From Styela clava (lineage: Eukaryota; Chordata; Ascidiacea; Stolidobranchia; Styelidae): a stretch of 64,000 nt of DNA. Below are positions 37,275 through 46,830 of this stretch, piece by piece. A program made the position numbers and the translations under genes. Positions within the stretch are counted from its first letter, which is position 1; each line of letters opens with the position of its first letter. The notes under the pieces are model-generated. The model searched no databases, was not told the DNA's origin, and saw only the letters and a list, made by a program, of their open reading frames with translations. The DNA is taken from the NCBI RefSeq assembly GCF_964204865.1, contig NC_135262.1, positions 15,376,001 through 15,440,000 of the forward strand, in the 5' to 3' direction.

Positions 37275-38250
37275 GGTACTGGTAGCTCAGTACGTAAGTA
37301 CGATACTGGTGCCGGTACCGGTGTCTTACCACAATGAAATTACCGTAACTTATTCTTTCACGGTCCTACCAGTGCAGTAATGCAAGCGTTGTAGCACTTG
37401 TAGCCTACTATATTTGTTTATTTTGATGAGAGTCTACTGGAAACAACATAAAATTTGAAAGGGAAGAATTGTTCTGTGATCAATTATCTGTCCTAAAGTG
37501 TAAACAACATAAAATTTGCAAGGGAACAACTGTTCTGTGATCAATTACCGTATATGGCCTACAGTGTACAGGTAAGATGCTGGCTGACTGCTAACCGGTA
37601 CTGGTAGCTCAGTACGTAAGTACGATACTGGTACTGGTGCCGGTACCGGTGTCTTACCACAATGAAATTACCGTAACTTATTCTTTCACGGTCCTACCAG
37701 TGCAGTAATGCAAGCGTTGTAGCACTTGTAGCCTACTATATTTGTTTATTTTGCTGAGAGTCTACTGGAAACAACATAAAATTTGAAAGGGAAGAATTGT
37801 TCTGTGATCAATTATCTGTCCTAAAGTGTAAACAACATAAAATTTGCAAGGGAACAACTGTTCTGTGATCAAAACCGTATATGGCCTACAATGTACAGGG
37901 AAGATGCTGGCTGACTGCTAACCGGTACTGGTAGCTCAGTACGTAAGTACGATACTGGTACTGGTGCCGGTACCGGTGTCTTACCACAATGAAATTACCG
38001 TAACTTATTCTTTCACGGTCCTACCAGTGCAGTAATGCAAGCGTTGTAGCACTTGTAGCCTACTATATTTGTTTATTTTGATGAGAGTCTACTGGAAACA
38101 ACATAAAATTTGAAAGGGAAGAATTGTTCTGTGATCAATTATCTGTCCCAAAGTGTAAACAACATAAAATTTGCAAGGGAACAACTGTTCTGTGATCAAT
38201 TACCGTATATGGCCTACAGTGTACAGGTAAGATGCTGGCTGACTGCTAAC
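37275..38250 (+). repeat. tandem array, three units of about 325 bp
   Basis: Units start at GGTACTGGTAGCTCAGTACG at 37275, 37597 and 37924, giving periods of 322 and 327 bp. They are nearly identical; the differences are a 6-bp ACTGGT gain and a few bases lost before CCGTATATGG in unit 2. Each unit itself contains a roughly 60-bp internal duplication (ACAACATAAAATTTG, then TTCTGTGATCAA). The high identity points to recent amplification. Confidence 0.9.
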
Positions 38251-38304
38251 TCAGTACCGCACCTACGTTAGGTACCGGTACCGCCGTGAATTCAACTCTC
38301 ATCT

Positions 38305-38545
38305 CTTTGTTGGACACGTAGTGGACATAACGATCGTTTCAATATTATGTTGTTGTTCTTGTTCTTTGACACGTTTTTAAAAAGTCGCTTTTCTCTTCGA
38401 ATACTGGACCAATTGCTTTGAAATTTTCAGTGGTTAAAGATAAAAATTTTCTCCAGAAGGCTATTACTTTTTTTTCGCTATGACGTCATTAAAATTATGT
38501 GACTCTACGTGTCCATATATTTGAGCATAGCTCTCTTGTTATTAT
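38305..38545 (+). repeat. R2 dispersed repeat
   Basis: Nearly the same as the 35.4 kb copy through GGACATAACGATCGTTTCAA and TTGCTTTGAAATTTTCAGTG. It then ends with GTGTCCATATATTTGAGCAT, the terminal word also seen at 34.5 and 36.8 kb. Confidence 0.65.
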
Positions 38546-39431
38546 GTCACACGGTACACCGCGAATGACGAATTGTATTGTAAGGTTTATCTTAGTGGAA
38601 TAAAAGTAAGTATAATGACTAGTTAAATAAAATATATACCCTATGTATTTAGATAAGAATAGTATCGGTACTAGCGTACGGTACTACTAAGGCCAAATTT
38701 GCCACCGGTTCGCCTTGTACGAGGAGCGCATTAGGAACAGTGACGGGCCTGACGGCACATTGCGAACGACGCATTACCGACAACGAGGGTATTATCAACA
38801 GCGCATTGGGTCAAAGTGTTATAGTTACTTTGATTGGGATAATGCGTGGTCGCATTAGGAATTGCGCATAATATACAATGACTGATTAGACTGAATGAGG
38901 GCGCATTGTGAACAGCACCCTGGTAAATGTAAATCTGAATTACCGGTAGCATAAGTCTGAAAGTGTGTGGTTAGCACAGTGTAGGAACGGTACCGTACCG
39001 TATAAGTCAGTAAATACAAGTTTCTCCAGTGTTTTTTTCGGCGCACTGTACTGGTACCGGTATATTTACAATGTTTTCTTCTGGTTTCGAATATAGTCTA
39101 CTGAAATCCCAAACGTTTTCCAAATAGGCCCTGGTAACTTTGGTTGGACATTTTTGGTATATGACTCCAACTACAATCAGCTTGGCAATACCGTACCGGT
39201 AGCCTATATTTTTGATGAAAGTTTATCTTTACTGTTCACTCCCATATAGAAAATCGATCAATTCGGCAGTGGCAACTGGCAACCACCGGCATTACAAAAT
39301 TATTAATATGGTGTGGCAAATACTGAAATACGGTAATAGACTATTCATTTATTTTTTTTTTTTTTCATTTTCGTTACTACCAGTACGGTACCGGTACCTA
39401 TGTAATTTATCATGTTCTTCTTACTTTATAC

Positions 39432-39690
39432 CTTCTCTATGGTTGTGGGTGCGTGTGTGAAATATTTCAATTATTTTAGGCGAGTGAACACGTACGGATG
39501 TACCAGTACCGTACCGGTACCCCTTCTTCTTAGCGAAACCTTCCATCTTACTGTCTTATAAACATTAAGATATTTTGTACGTTTTAAACCTTATCTAAGG
39601 TTTTGTTTGCTCTCCTGATATCATATACAGTTTTTATCAATCATTTTATTGTTATGCTGATTATGGAGTCAAAATAAAATTCATCAGCTT
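39432..39690 (+). mobile_element. LINE-like 3' tail
   Basis: Same series as 28985-29227: GTGAACACGTAC, CTTCCATCTT, TTTTGTACGTT, ATCTAAGGTTTTGTTTGCTC and TTATGCTGATTATGGAGTC, ending with AATAAA. It carries an extra ACCGTACCGGTAC tract absent from the other copy. Confidence 0.6.
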
Positions 39691-39736
39691 GTATTCCCAC
39701 TGGATTTATCACAGACCCTAATGTTTGTGTTTATTA

Positions 39737-39895
39737 GGATTTACATATTTATCCCGGGGGGAGAGGAAAGACGCTAAGACTGCCTAACCATATGGCTGTA
39801 TGGTGAACCACGGCCTCTCGTACGGTTACCATTCATTTTCATTCCATGTCGGGTATGGGATTAGTTAGGTATTTGTTATTTCGGAAGCATGGACT
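39737..39895 (+). repeat. R3 dispersed repeat, copy 3
   Basis: Shows TTACATATTTATCCCGGGGG, CACGGCCTCTCGTACGG and GTCGGGTATGGGATTAGTTA, ending TTCGGAAGCATGGACT. Confidence 0.7.
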
Positions 39896-40322
39896 TGATG
39901 ATGGAGGAAGCTGTATGAAAACATAATATATAATATACTGATTTTAATTATGAAGAGACCAAGTTTGATAAAGTTCAGAAGTTACCATGGAATCATCAGT
40001 CCAACCAATAAGTGTTTAGAATTGCATTGGAATAAAATTTACTTTAATTTTGTGCAGCACTGTGGCCATTCTCCCTACCCCTAAAAAAATTTTGGTGGCT
40101 TCATACATATTGTTAGATATCAGTAACTACCAGGCCACGCCATATAAATAAATCTTATTAGTAATTTTATAGTTATTAAATGATGCAAACCAGTTTCGAG
40201 CCATGGTTATCCTCTATACTCAGTTTCTATTTTGACTATTTTTTTAGCTGTTAAGCTACAAATGTAGTAGCCAATCTAATGTAATTAAGCACTGTCTGAT
40301 TGTGTATTTATCATAGATAACA

Positions 40323-42968
40323 ATGAAGTCATTACTCAACAATTTTGCTGCGGCCAAAGAGCTGGTTGGTAAGCAACGATCTTCACTTGTCCTGGTGTCT
40401 CATGTGCTTCATACACCAATGCCTTGTGAATATTTATCTGATATTGTGAAAGCCATTATGGTCGTTTTAAAAGATGAACTGGAAATATATTCACCTGATA
40501 TGCATGGGGTGCCAGTTGCTTTTGATGAGAAGTCTGTGAAGCTGTTAGAAAAACATGGAAAAACAATTGGTGCACAGTCGTATGTGCATTGTGATATAAA
40601 ATGTGATTTTATCGTGTTTCAACCTAAGATTGGACAAATTCTTAACGGAATTGTGAATAAAGTTACAGGGAATACGGTTGGATGTTTGATACATGGATGC
40701 TTCTATGCAACCATTCATCATAAAAATAAAAACACAGACGACTTTTTCTCAAATATTGAAATTGGTGATGAAATTTCTCTCAAAATTTCAAAGCTAGAAG
40801 AGGATGGGAATGGTGTACTGTCTATTATAGGAGCACCATTGAGGCGACGTAGTGCTGCAAAAAAGGCAAAAAATGTGGACTCTGATGATGCCCATATTTC
40901 TGACACAGCCAGCCTGGTTATTCATAGCCCCGATTCAGGAATCATAGACAATACTATGAATTCAAGTTTATTCCCCAGTCAGCATGATGAAATTGTTGGC
41001 AACTCTCAAGAATCGAATCTAGGTATTCTACCCCCAGGTTCTGGGGACGTAAATGGCATAAAAGAGGATATTAATCTTGATTTTCGAAAGAACAAGAAAC
41101 CTAAAAAATCTAAGAAAGAAAAGAAAGTTAAGAAGAAAAAGGAACATGATGTAAATGAGTCCGACGCTACAACAACACTTTCAGAATCGTTCGCCGAACA
41201 AGAAATAGAAAAGAAGAAGAAAAAAAAGAAAAAAGACAAGAAGTCTGATAAGGAAAAAAAGAAAAAAGATGAAAATTCACAGATCAAAAATGAGACTTCC
41301 TCAATTCAGTCATCTAAATTCGGAATGTCTAATTTTGAATTTGATAATTTACCTACATTTTCACCTAAGAAAAAAGATACTGAAGCAGTTAAGCATAAAA
41401 TTCTTCCATCCAATAAGCCTACTGTCGTTCAAAAACTTGAGCTGCATACTCCGCTGCCGTCTAGGGCTGAAAATATAAACAGTCCTGAAAGACAGAATAA
41501 TGATAATGAGGGAGAGCAGAACATAACTAATGCAGTAGCTGTTACAAACACTAATCATACCCTAGATACCAGTCCGAAAAAGAAAAAGGTAGAGAAAAAT
41601 AAAAAAAATCCACAAATTGAAACAATCGGTCAAAATATAACTACAGAAGGTTCAACTAATCCAACTGACTCTACTCCACCGTCTGATCAAAAGCCTTCTG
41701 TAAATTCGAATATAAATACATTCAGTGGTGCTGATAAAGAAGTTTTAAAATCCCTTGATTTGGGTAATATTCTTTCTTGGCATAAAAAAGATTCAGAACC
41801 TGCTACTACAAACAATGTGCCCACAACTGAACCCTCAACAATAAAACAGAAAGATAGTAAAGTTTCTACGAAAAAAAGAAAACTTGGGGCTAAAGAGGAA
41901 TTTCTTTCACCGCCAGCTAAAAGGACTTTACTAGATTCGGATGTTGCTTTACCGTCTTCAAGTTTACCAGATGCAGTTTTTGATGTTGGTAATGCATCAT
42001 CCCAGAATTCGGAAGTATTCGAACATCAACAACAAGCTCTGTATCACTTACAAAAACTTGGAATTAACATTCCCCTTTCGCTCTTGTCATCTTCAAATCA
42101 GTCGAACACTTCAAACGAACCCGAAACAGGTTCTAAAACAAATAACTTCATAGTACCTTCTGTTACAAAATCAGCAAAGAAGAAGAAAAGTAAAAAATCA
42201 AAATTAGACTCTGTTTCAACTTTTCCATTATTTAATCCTATTGAAACATCAACACCTATGATAACTGACCCCAAAAGTTCTTCTAAACCTGAAATATTTG
42301 CATACCAGTCAAAAACAAAGCAAGGAACGATACAGGAAATTGAGCAACCAGTGACATCAAGCAAGGATTCTGTCACAAGTAATATTGATAGCAAAAATAA
42401 TGTCAATATAATGGGTGCAGAATCATCAGAAAAACATCAAATGGAACTGAAACATGAATGGAAAGCAACTGAACAAACTCGAAAGAAACCTAAAAAGAAG
42501 AAAAAGAAAAGTCATGCAGTTAGTACAAGCACAGACATTGCTGGGGAAACACTTGAACTTGACAGTTCATTAGCTCAATCTCATGTAAAACAGGAAGCTA
42601 AAATTGACAATGTCGAACAAAAAACAAAGAAGAAAAGGCGCAAAAAGAAAATTGCTGTAGATGATAATTCTGTAAGTAACGTTTCCACTGAATTCGACTC
42701 AAAATCAGAAATATCTTTGCTACAGCAAAATGCTAAACCGGAATTAAAATCGCCCACTTTTGACGAACAGGTAAAACCAAAAAAGAAGAAAAAAAAGGAT
42801 AAAGAAACAAATAACGATGATTCAATAAACGGTGCTACCCAAACATTACATAATGACTCTACAAATTCATTGAAAAGAAAAAAGAACAAAAAGAAAAGGG
42901 ATGAACTGGGTGAAAAAAGTAAGAAAAAACATAAAAAAGCAAAAAGTATGAAACAAGAGAATGATTGA
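40323..42968 (+). CDS. POLR1F: RNA polymerase I subunit RPA43 (POLR1F) with very long lysine-rich tail
   Basis: Subunit of the Pol I stalk, which contacts the initiation factor RRN3 in rDNA transcription in the nucleolus. Residues 1-175 show the family core. An Rpb7-N-like part ends with GVPVAFDEKSVKLLEKHGK. A CDFIVFQPKIGQILNGIV block follows. The OB/S1-like part has NKVTGNTVGCLIHGCFYATI, EIGDEISLKISKLEEDGNG and VLSIIGAPL. The remaining roughly 700 residues are low complexity: about ten KKKKKK-type blocks separated by Ser/Thr/Asn/Glu-rich linkers. The total is 881 residues, against about 340 in human, which also has a Lys-rich tail. The reading frame is uninterrupted. An acceptor-like TTTATCATAG stands seven bases before the ATG, so a 5' untranslated intron is likely. 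The Lys blocks probably serve as nucleolar localisation signals (inference). Confidence 0.93.
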   Translation: MKSLLNNFAAAKELVGKQRSSLVLVSHVLHTPMPCEYLSDIVKAIMVVLKDELEIYSPDMHGVPVAFDEKSVKLLEKHGKTIGAQSYVHCDIKCDFIVFQPKIGQILNGIVNKVTGNTVGCLIHGCFYATIHHKNKNTDDFFSNIEIGDEISLKISKLEEDGNGVLSIIGAPLRRRSAAKKAKNVDSDDAHISDTASLVIHSPDSGIIDNTMNSSLFPSQHDEIVGNSQESNLGILPPGSGDVNGIKEDINLDFRKNKKPKKSKKEKKVKKKKEHDVNESDATTTLSESFAEQEIEKKKKKKKKDKKSDKEKKKKDENSQIKNETSSIQSSKFGMSNFEFDNLPTFSPKKKDTEAVKHKILPSNKPTVVQKLELHTPLPSRAENINSPERQNNDNEGEQNITNAVAVTNTNHTLDTSPKKKKVEKNKKNPQIETIGQNITTEGSTNPTDSTPPSDQKPSVNSNINTFSGADKEVLKSLDLGNILSWHKKDSEPATTNNVPTTEPSTIKQKDSKVSTKKRKLGAKEEFLSPPAKRTLLDSDVALPSSSLPDAVFDVGNASSQNSEVFEHQQQALYHLQKLGINIPLSLLSSSNQSNTSNEPETGSKTNNFIVPSVTKSAKKKKSKKSKLDSVSTFPLFNPIETSTPMITDPKSSSKPEIFAYQSKTKQGTIQEIEQPVTSSKDSVTSNIDSKNNVNIMGAESSEKHQMELKHEWKATEQTRKKPKKKKKKSHAVSTSTDIAGETLELDSSLAQSHVKQEAKIDNVEQKTKKKRRKKKIAVDDNSVSNVSTEFDSKSEISLLQQNAKPELKSPTFDEQVKPKKKKKKDKETNNDDSINGATQTLHNDSTNSLKRKKNKKKRDELGEKSKKKHKKAKSMKQEND

Positions 42969-43612
42969 AATCCAATTACTGACGAGCAGTCAATGTCCAT
43001 TAATTGACAAATGACCATAAGTCAAAATATTTGAAGCCATGAATATGGGATTGCAAAGAAAAAGTTATTTGTGTACTTCAGTGAATAACACAATACAACA
43101 TGGCAAAGTACAAAATATTCTGAAATGAATCAAAAATTTTATTTACTGAGACTCTACAAATATGCTTTTTATTGACTAAAAACAAAAATACAATATCAAT
43201 GTGATAATGTTCTTAATAACACCTTTTTAACAAGTAAAATCATGAGATCATGAGAAAAAATAGGAAAGGTTACTGAACCTTGTCTACTTTTTTAGGGGCA
43301 ATCTTTTTATCGCTCTTTTTATGTTTTATTACAAGAAATGGTGAATCAAACTATTTAATTCTTTGTAAGTACACATAATGGATGTAAATTCATTTTTACA
43401 ATCCATTACCATGATCTAAGTTTAATGATTTGTACAAAAATTTTGAACTGAAATCTCATTTTTGTATTATTGGAAGAACTAATCTAATCCAATTATCCAA
43501 TTATCTACCTTTCCAGCAATGACTTTCATTATTGGTTCTGCTCTACTCTTGAACTGCTCTAACATGATTCAATACAAATCATTAATAAGTAATTATTTAC
43601 TGTCTTGTAGTG

Positions 43613-43918
43613 CAGGGGTGCACAACACGGGGCACGCGTGCCAAATTTGGCACGCCATACGCTCAAACGTGGCACGTGAACGGTTTTGTAAAAAAAAAAT
43701 TATTTATGATATACATTAAAATAACATGTTTATATCAAAATCAGCAGTATTTCAGGACATTAAATTGTTTCAATAAATAGATATTCGTTATTATGTATTA
43801 TTATTGAAATTTGTTTGTTTTGCGGGAGTTAATTCACAATACCACAATTGTGCGTGGCACACGACAAGATTATTTTGAAAAATTTGGCACGTATCCTCAT
43901 TTGAGTTGTGCACCCCTG
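43613..43918. mobile_element. hAT-like MITE, copy A
   Basis: 306 bp with ends CAGGGGTGCACAAC and GTTGTGCACCCCTG. Subterminal GGCACGCGTGCCAAATTTGG words are present. Left flank TTGTAGTG (43605-43612); right flank CTTTAAAC, which does not match. Confidence 0.85.
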
Positions 43919-44309
43919 CTTTAAACAACTCGATCAATTTAAGACACATGATTTGTGTTTCGAGGTATTCTATCGGTTTACATCCCCTATATATGAATAT
44001 GCATTTAATGCTACATACCGGGATTATAATGATAAATATCATAATGATAAATCCAAGATAAATCACAAAGAAACAACATATAAAATGAATATTTTTAAAA
44101 ACAAACATTGCTGCAATAAGAAATTGGTTTGATAGTGATTTTCTAAAAGATTTGCGCTTGACCTATTGAGTTCTGAAATTATTCAGGCATAAGCTGTACT
44201 TCCAGCAACGGTTTAGCAATTACATTTTTACATTGAATAATCAAAATCAGATGAATACTGCCTAATTTCTGAAAATTTACAGTTCACAAATAGGTTAAAT
44301 CTTGTAACG

Positions 44310-44616
44310 CAGGGGTGCACAACACGGGGCACGCGTGCCAAATTTGACACGCCATGCGCTCAAACGTGGCACGCGAACGGTTTTGTAAAAAAAAAATTAT
44401 TTATGATATACATTAAAATAACACGTTTATATCAAAATCAGCAGTATTTCAGGACATTAAATTGTTTCAATAAATAAATATCCGTTATTATGTTATTATT
44501 ATTGAAATTTGTTTGTTTTGCGGGAGTTAATTTACAATACCACAATTGTGCGTGGCACACGACAAGATTATTTTGAAAAATTTGGCACGTATCCTCATTT
44601 GAGTTGTGCAACCCTG
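44310..44616. mobile_element. hAT-like MITE, copy B
   Basis: 307 bp, nearly identical to copy A and in the same orientation. Left flank TTGTAACG. Right flank TTGTAGTG (44617-44624), identical to the left flank of copy A. Confidence 0.85.
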
Positions 44617-45283
44617 TTGTAGTGTATTGACAATTTTTCTTGCATAACTGTCCAGCTATAATTCAAACCAATTATCTTTGTGGTATATCAGTTAATAATT
44701 TTATTTGTTTGGGTCATAGTTAAATTTCCTGTGATAACAGTGTCTCACGTATATTGTTTGTGTATTTCAAGCTGGGTTTGTTTTGAAACGTTTCTGAGAA
44801 ATATGATTTCGTTATATTTTTATTGGAAACAGCCTACATCAACAGCGATAATGAATAGATTAAATTTAACAAATTATGTAATATGGACTTTAGTTGTATA
44901 TCAGATAACGAACTAAGGCAACAGCCCACGGCTATCTGTCGTATGTTACAAGCTTATAATAATAATATTGTTTGAAGTAGTTCATATTGTGTTCCATTGC
45001 CATCATATCAATGAATGTTTTTAAAGAACTTTTGTTATTTTTCAATATGAGGTTATATAAGTTACAATACTGCCCCAATCATTATGTGACTCCACTCTCT
45101 TCATTACTTATTGAATGCCGATGTTAAACTTTCTCATATAAGTTGCAATTTTATGTTTTGCCAAATTCATGGTTTTCCTAATTCTGTTCCGTATTTTTGA
45201 CAGATTTTTATAGTTATTTATTATGTACTATCAATTATACTAAATGTTTCAATGTAGTTGGATAAAGCATAGTAGAAGGTTGG

Positions 45284-46393
45284 ATGGAGAATGTGGCTTT
45301 GTATTGGATGCTGATTGCACTGGCTGTAACTGTTATACCAGAACTTGGTAGTTCTTTGAAAGATTTGGGCTCCATTGGATGCGAGACGTCATTGGAAAAT
45401 ATCATCGAAAAACGAAATATCAAAACTTCTGACATCGTCTTTGAATGTCCCGGTTCATGCCTTGGACCAATGTGCCGAGTCACAGGCTCGAATCCATATC
45501 ATGAATCATCTAGCTTGTGTTGTGCGGCACTTCATTCTGGTATTTTTGCTAACAAGGATGGTGGGCGTGTGGCTATACATATTAGTCGTCAAATGAATAA
45601 TAATATATTTCATGGATCTACATGTAATGGTGTAAAATCTCAAATGAGATTAAGGACTACGTTTGTATGGTTTCAAATTGAAAATTCAACGCTATGCTTC
45701 ACTACTCCAGTGCTTCCAGTAACGACAACAATGATTATGCCTTCGACTACCAAAGTTGGGGATGAATCCTCGATTTCTACCTCATCGCAATCTGGTACAG
45801 TAAGTTCAAAAAGTACATATCATGGCGATAATCGGGTTATTACTAAACAAAATTCAGTATCTAATACGACAAATGGAGTTCAATTTAAATTAGAAGATAA
45901 AACGAACGAAATATCAACAATAGATCATTTTGAGACACATATGATAAACACGACAGTTTTTAATTCTGTCTTAAGCAATAATGACCAACAATATAGTCTT
46001 GGTTCAAGTTCTCTTGCGGAAATGATTGGAATAATAATCGGAGTATTTGTTGCTGGTTCATTATCTACTTTTTTACTTATTCGCGTTTGGAAAGTTAGAA
46101 GAAAGATCCGCAAACAATGGCAGAATCAAAACAGTTCAATTGATCGGGATAATTGTGTTTGCTATTATAATTTAAACTCTTCAAGACAGGGTTTATTACA
46201 TGACCCTGAAACGTGTGAACGTCCATGTTCAATTCGAAAACCGATTCTTGATGTTGGAGTACCTCATACAGCAGATGAGCAAAGAGATTCTGATCAAAGA
46301 CAAACTCCTTCCAATTGTGTGGAAGTTGTCAATGAAGACCAATGTGGTCTGTCATGCAGTGGGACATGCAATTCTGAAAGTTATGATTTTTAG
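45284..46393 (+). CDS. LCCL-domain single-pass membrane protein
   Basis: 369 residues in one uninterrupted frame. Residues 1-24 form a signal peptide (LYWMLIALAVTVIP). Residues about 32-138 form an LCCL domain, the module named from Limulus factor C, cochlin and Lgl1. It has IGCETS, FECPGSCLGPMCRVTGSN, the hallmark SSLCCAALHSGIFANKDGG, then VAIHISRQ and FHGSTCNGVKSQ. Cysteines are at 33, 55, 59, 64, 79, 80, 114 and 138. A Ser/Thr-rich stalk with several N-glycosylation sites follows. A membrane segment spans residues 245-267 (MIGIIIGVFVAGSLSTFLLI), then a basic stop-transfer RVWKVRRKIRK and a roughly 100-residue Cys-containing cytoplasmic tail ending ESYDF. The factor C LCCL region takes part in lipopolysaccharide binding; ligand binding here is inference. 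An acceptor-like CAATGTAG lies just upstream, so 5' untranslated exons may exist. The TIR-domain gene follows 2.1 kb downstream on the same strand. Confidence 0.85.
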   Translation: MENVALYWMLIALAVTVIPELGSSLKDLGSIGCETSLENIIEKRNIKTSDIVFECPGSCLGPMCRVTGSNPYHESSSLCCAALHSGIFANKDGGRVAIHISRQMNNNIFHGSTCNGVKSQMRLRTTFVWFQIENSTLCFTTPVLPVTTTMIMPSTTKVGDESSISTSSQSGTVSSKSTYHGDNRVITKQNSVSNTTNGVQFKLEDKTNEISTIDHFETHMINTTVFNSVLSNNDQQYSLGSSSLAEMIGIIIGVFVAGSLSTFLLIRVWKVRRKIRKQWQNQNSSIDRDNCVCYYNLNSSRQGLLHDPETCERPCSIRKPILDVGVPHTADEQRDSDQRQTPSNCVEVVNEDQCGLSCSGTCNSESYDF

Positions 46394-46662
46394 CATTCCT
46401 ATAGGTGTTATATCAATTCATAGAAATTCTACTATTTATTATAATTCAAAATATTTTGTGCCAAAACTTTGAAATTCCTATTTAATTGTTCTCTTATTTG
46501 TATGGTACAATTTTTAATTTATTATAAAATTTTTAGGCTGCCAAAAACTAACTGTAATTACTTTGAATTTTAATCTCAGATCCTAGAATGAATTACCATA
46601 AATGCGCTCAGCTAGTTTTTTTTAATAGGCCCTATAATATTTTTTTAAACATTTGAAATAGG

Positions 46663-46830
46663 CAATGGCCTAGTGGTTTAGGCGTCAGGCTTAACTATAA
46701 AGTCATCGAAGGTTCAAATCCCATGTCGTCCACCACACACAACGTGTAATAAATTGGGCAGACGATGTCGAACGGAGAAGATTCTAGTCATTCCAAAATA
46801 AAGTAGTTTCTACATAACAGTAACGTATAG
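46663..46830 (+). mobile_element. tRNA-derived SINE, most complete copy
   Basis: Starts with a tRNA-like head. The A box and D arm read GGCCTAGTGGTTTAGGC, an anticodon-arm hairpin follows (GGCTT, seven-base loop, AAGTC), and the B box is GGTTCAAATCC. The body continues TGTAATAAATTGGGCAGACG and ATGTCGAACGGAGAAGATTC, shared with the copies at 3.6 and 5.1 kb. Confidence 0.65.

Larger units (their letters stand above)
36500..39530. repeat. region dense in TACCGGTA / GGTACC palindromic words
   Basis: More than 15 clusters of GGTACCGGTAC-like sequence occur here (for example at 36570-36780, 37140-37170, 37268-37320, 38265-38285, 38985-39060, 39190, 39385 and 39505), against only isolated cases elsewhere in the window. 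The words are embedded in otherwise different sequences, including a LINE tail. Confidence 0.6.

Noticed and set aside
46663..46738. functional tRNA gene
   Set aside because: A and B boxes are present, but the acceptor stem does not pair and the anticodon loop lacks the usual T33. A SINE head fits better.
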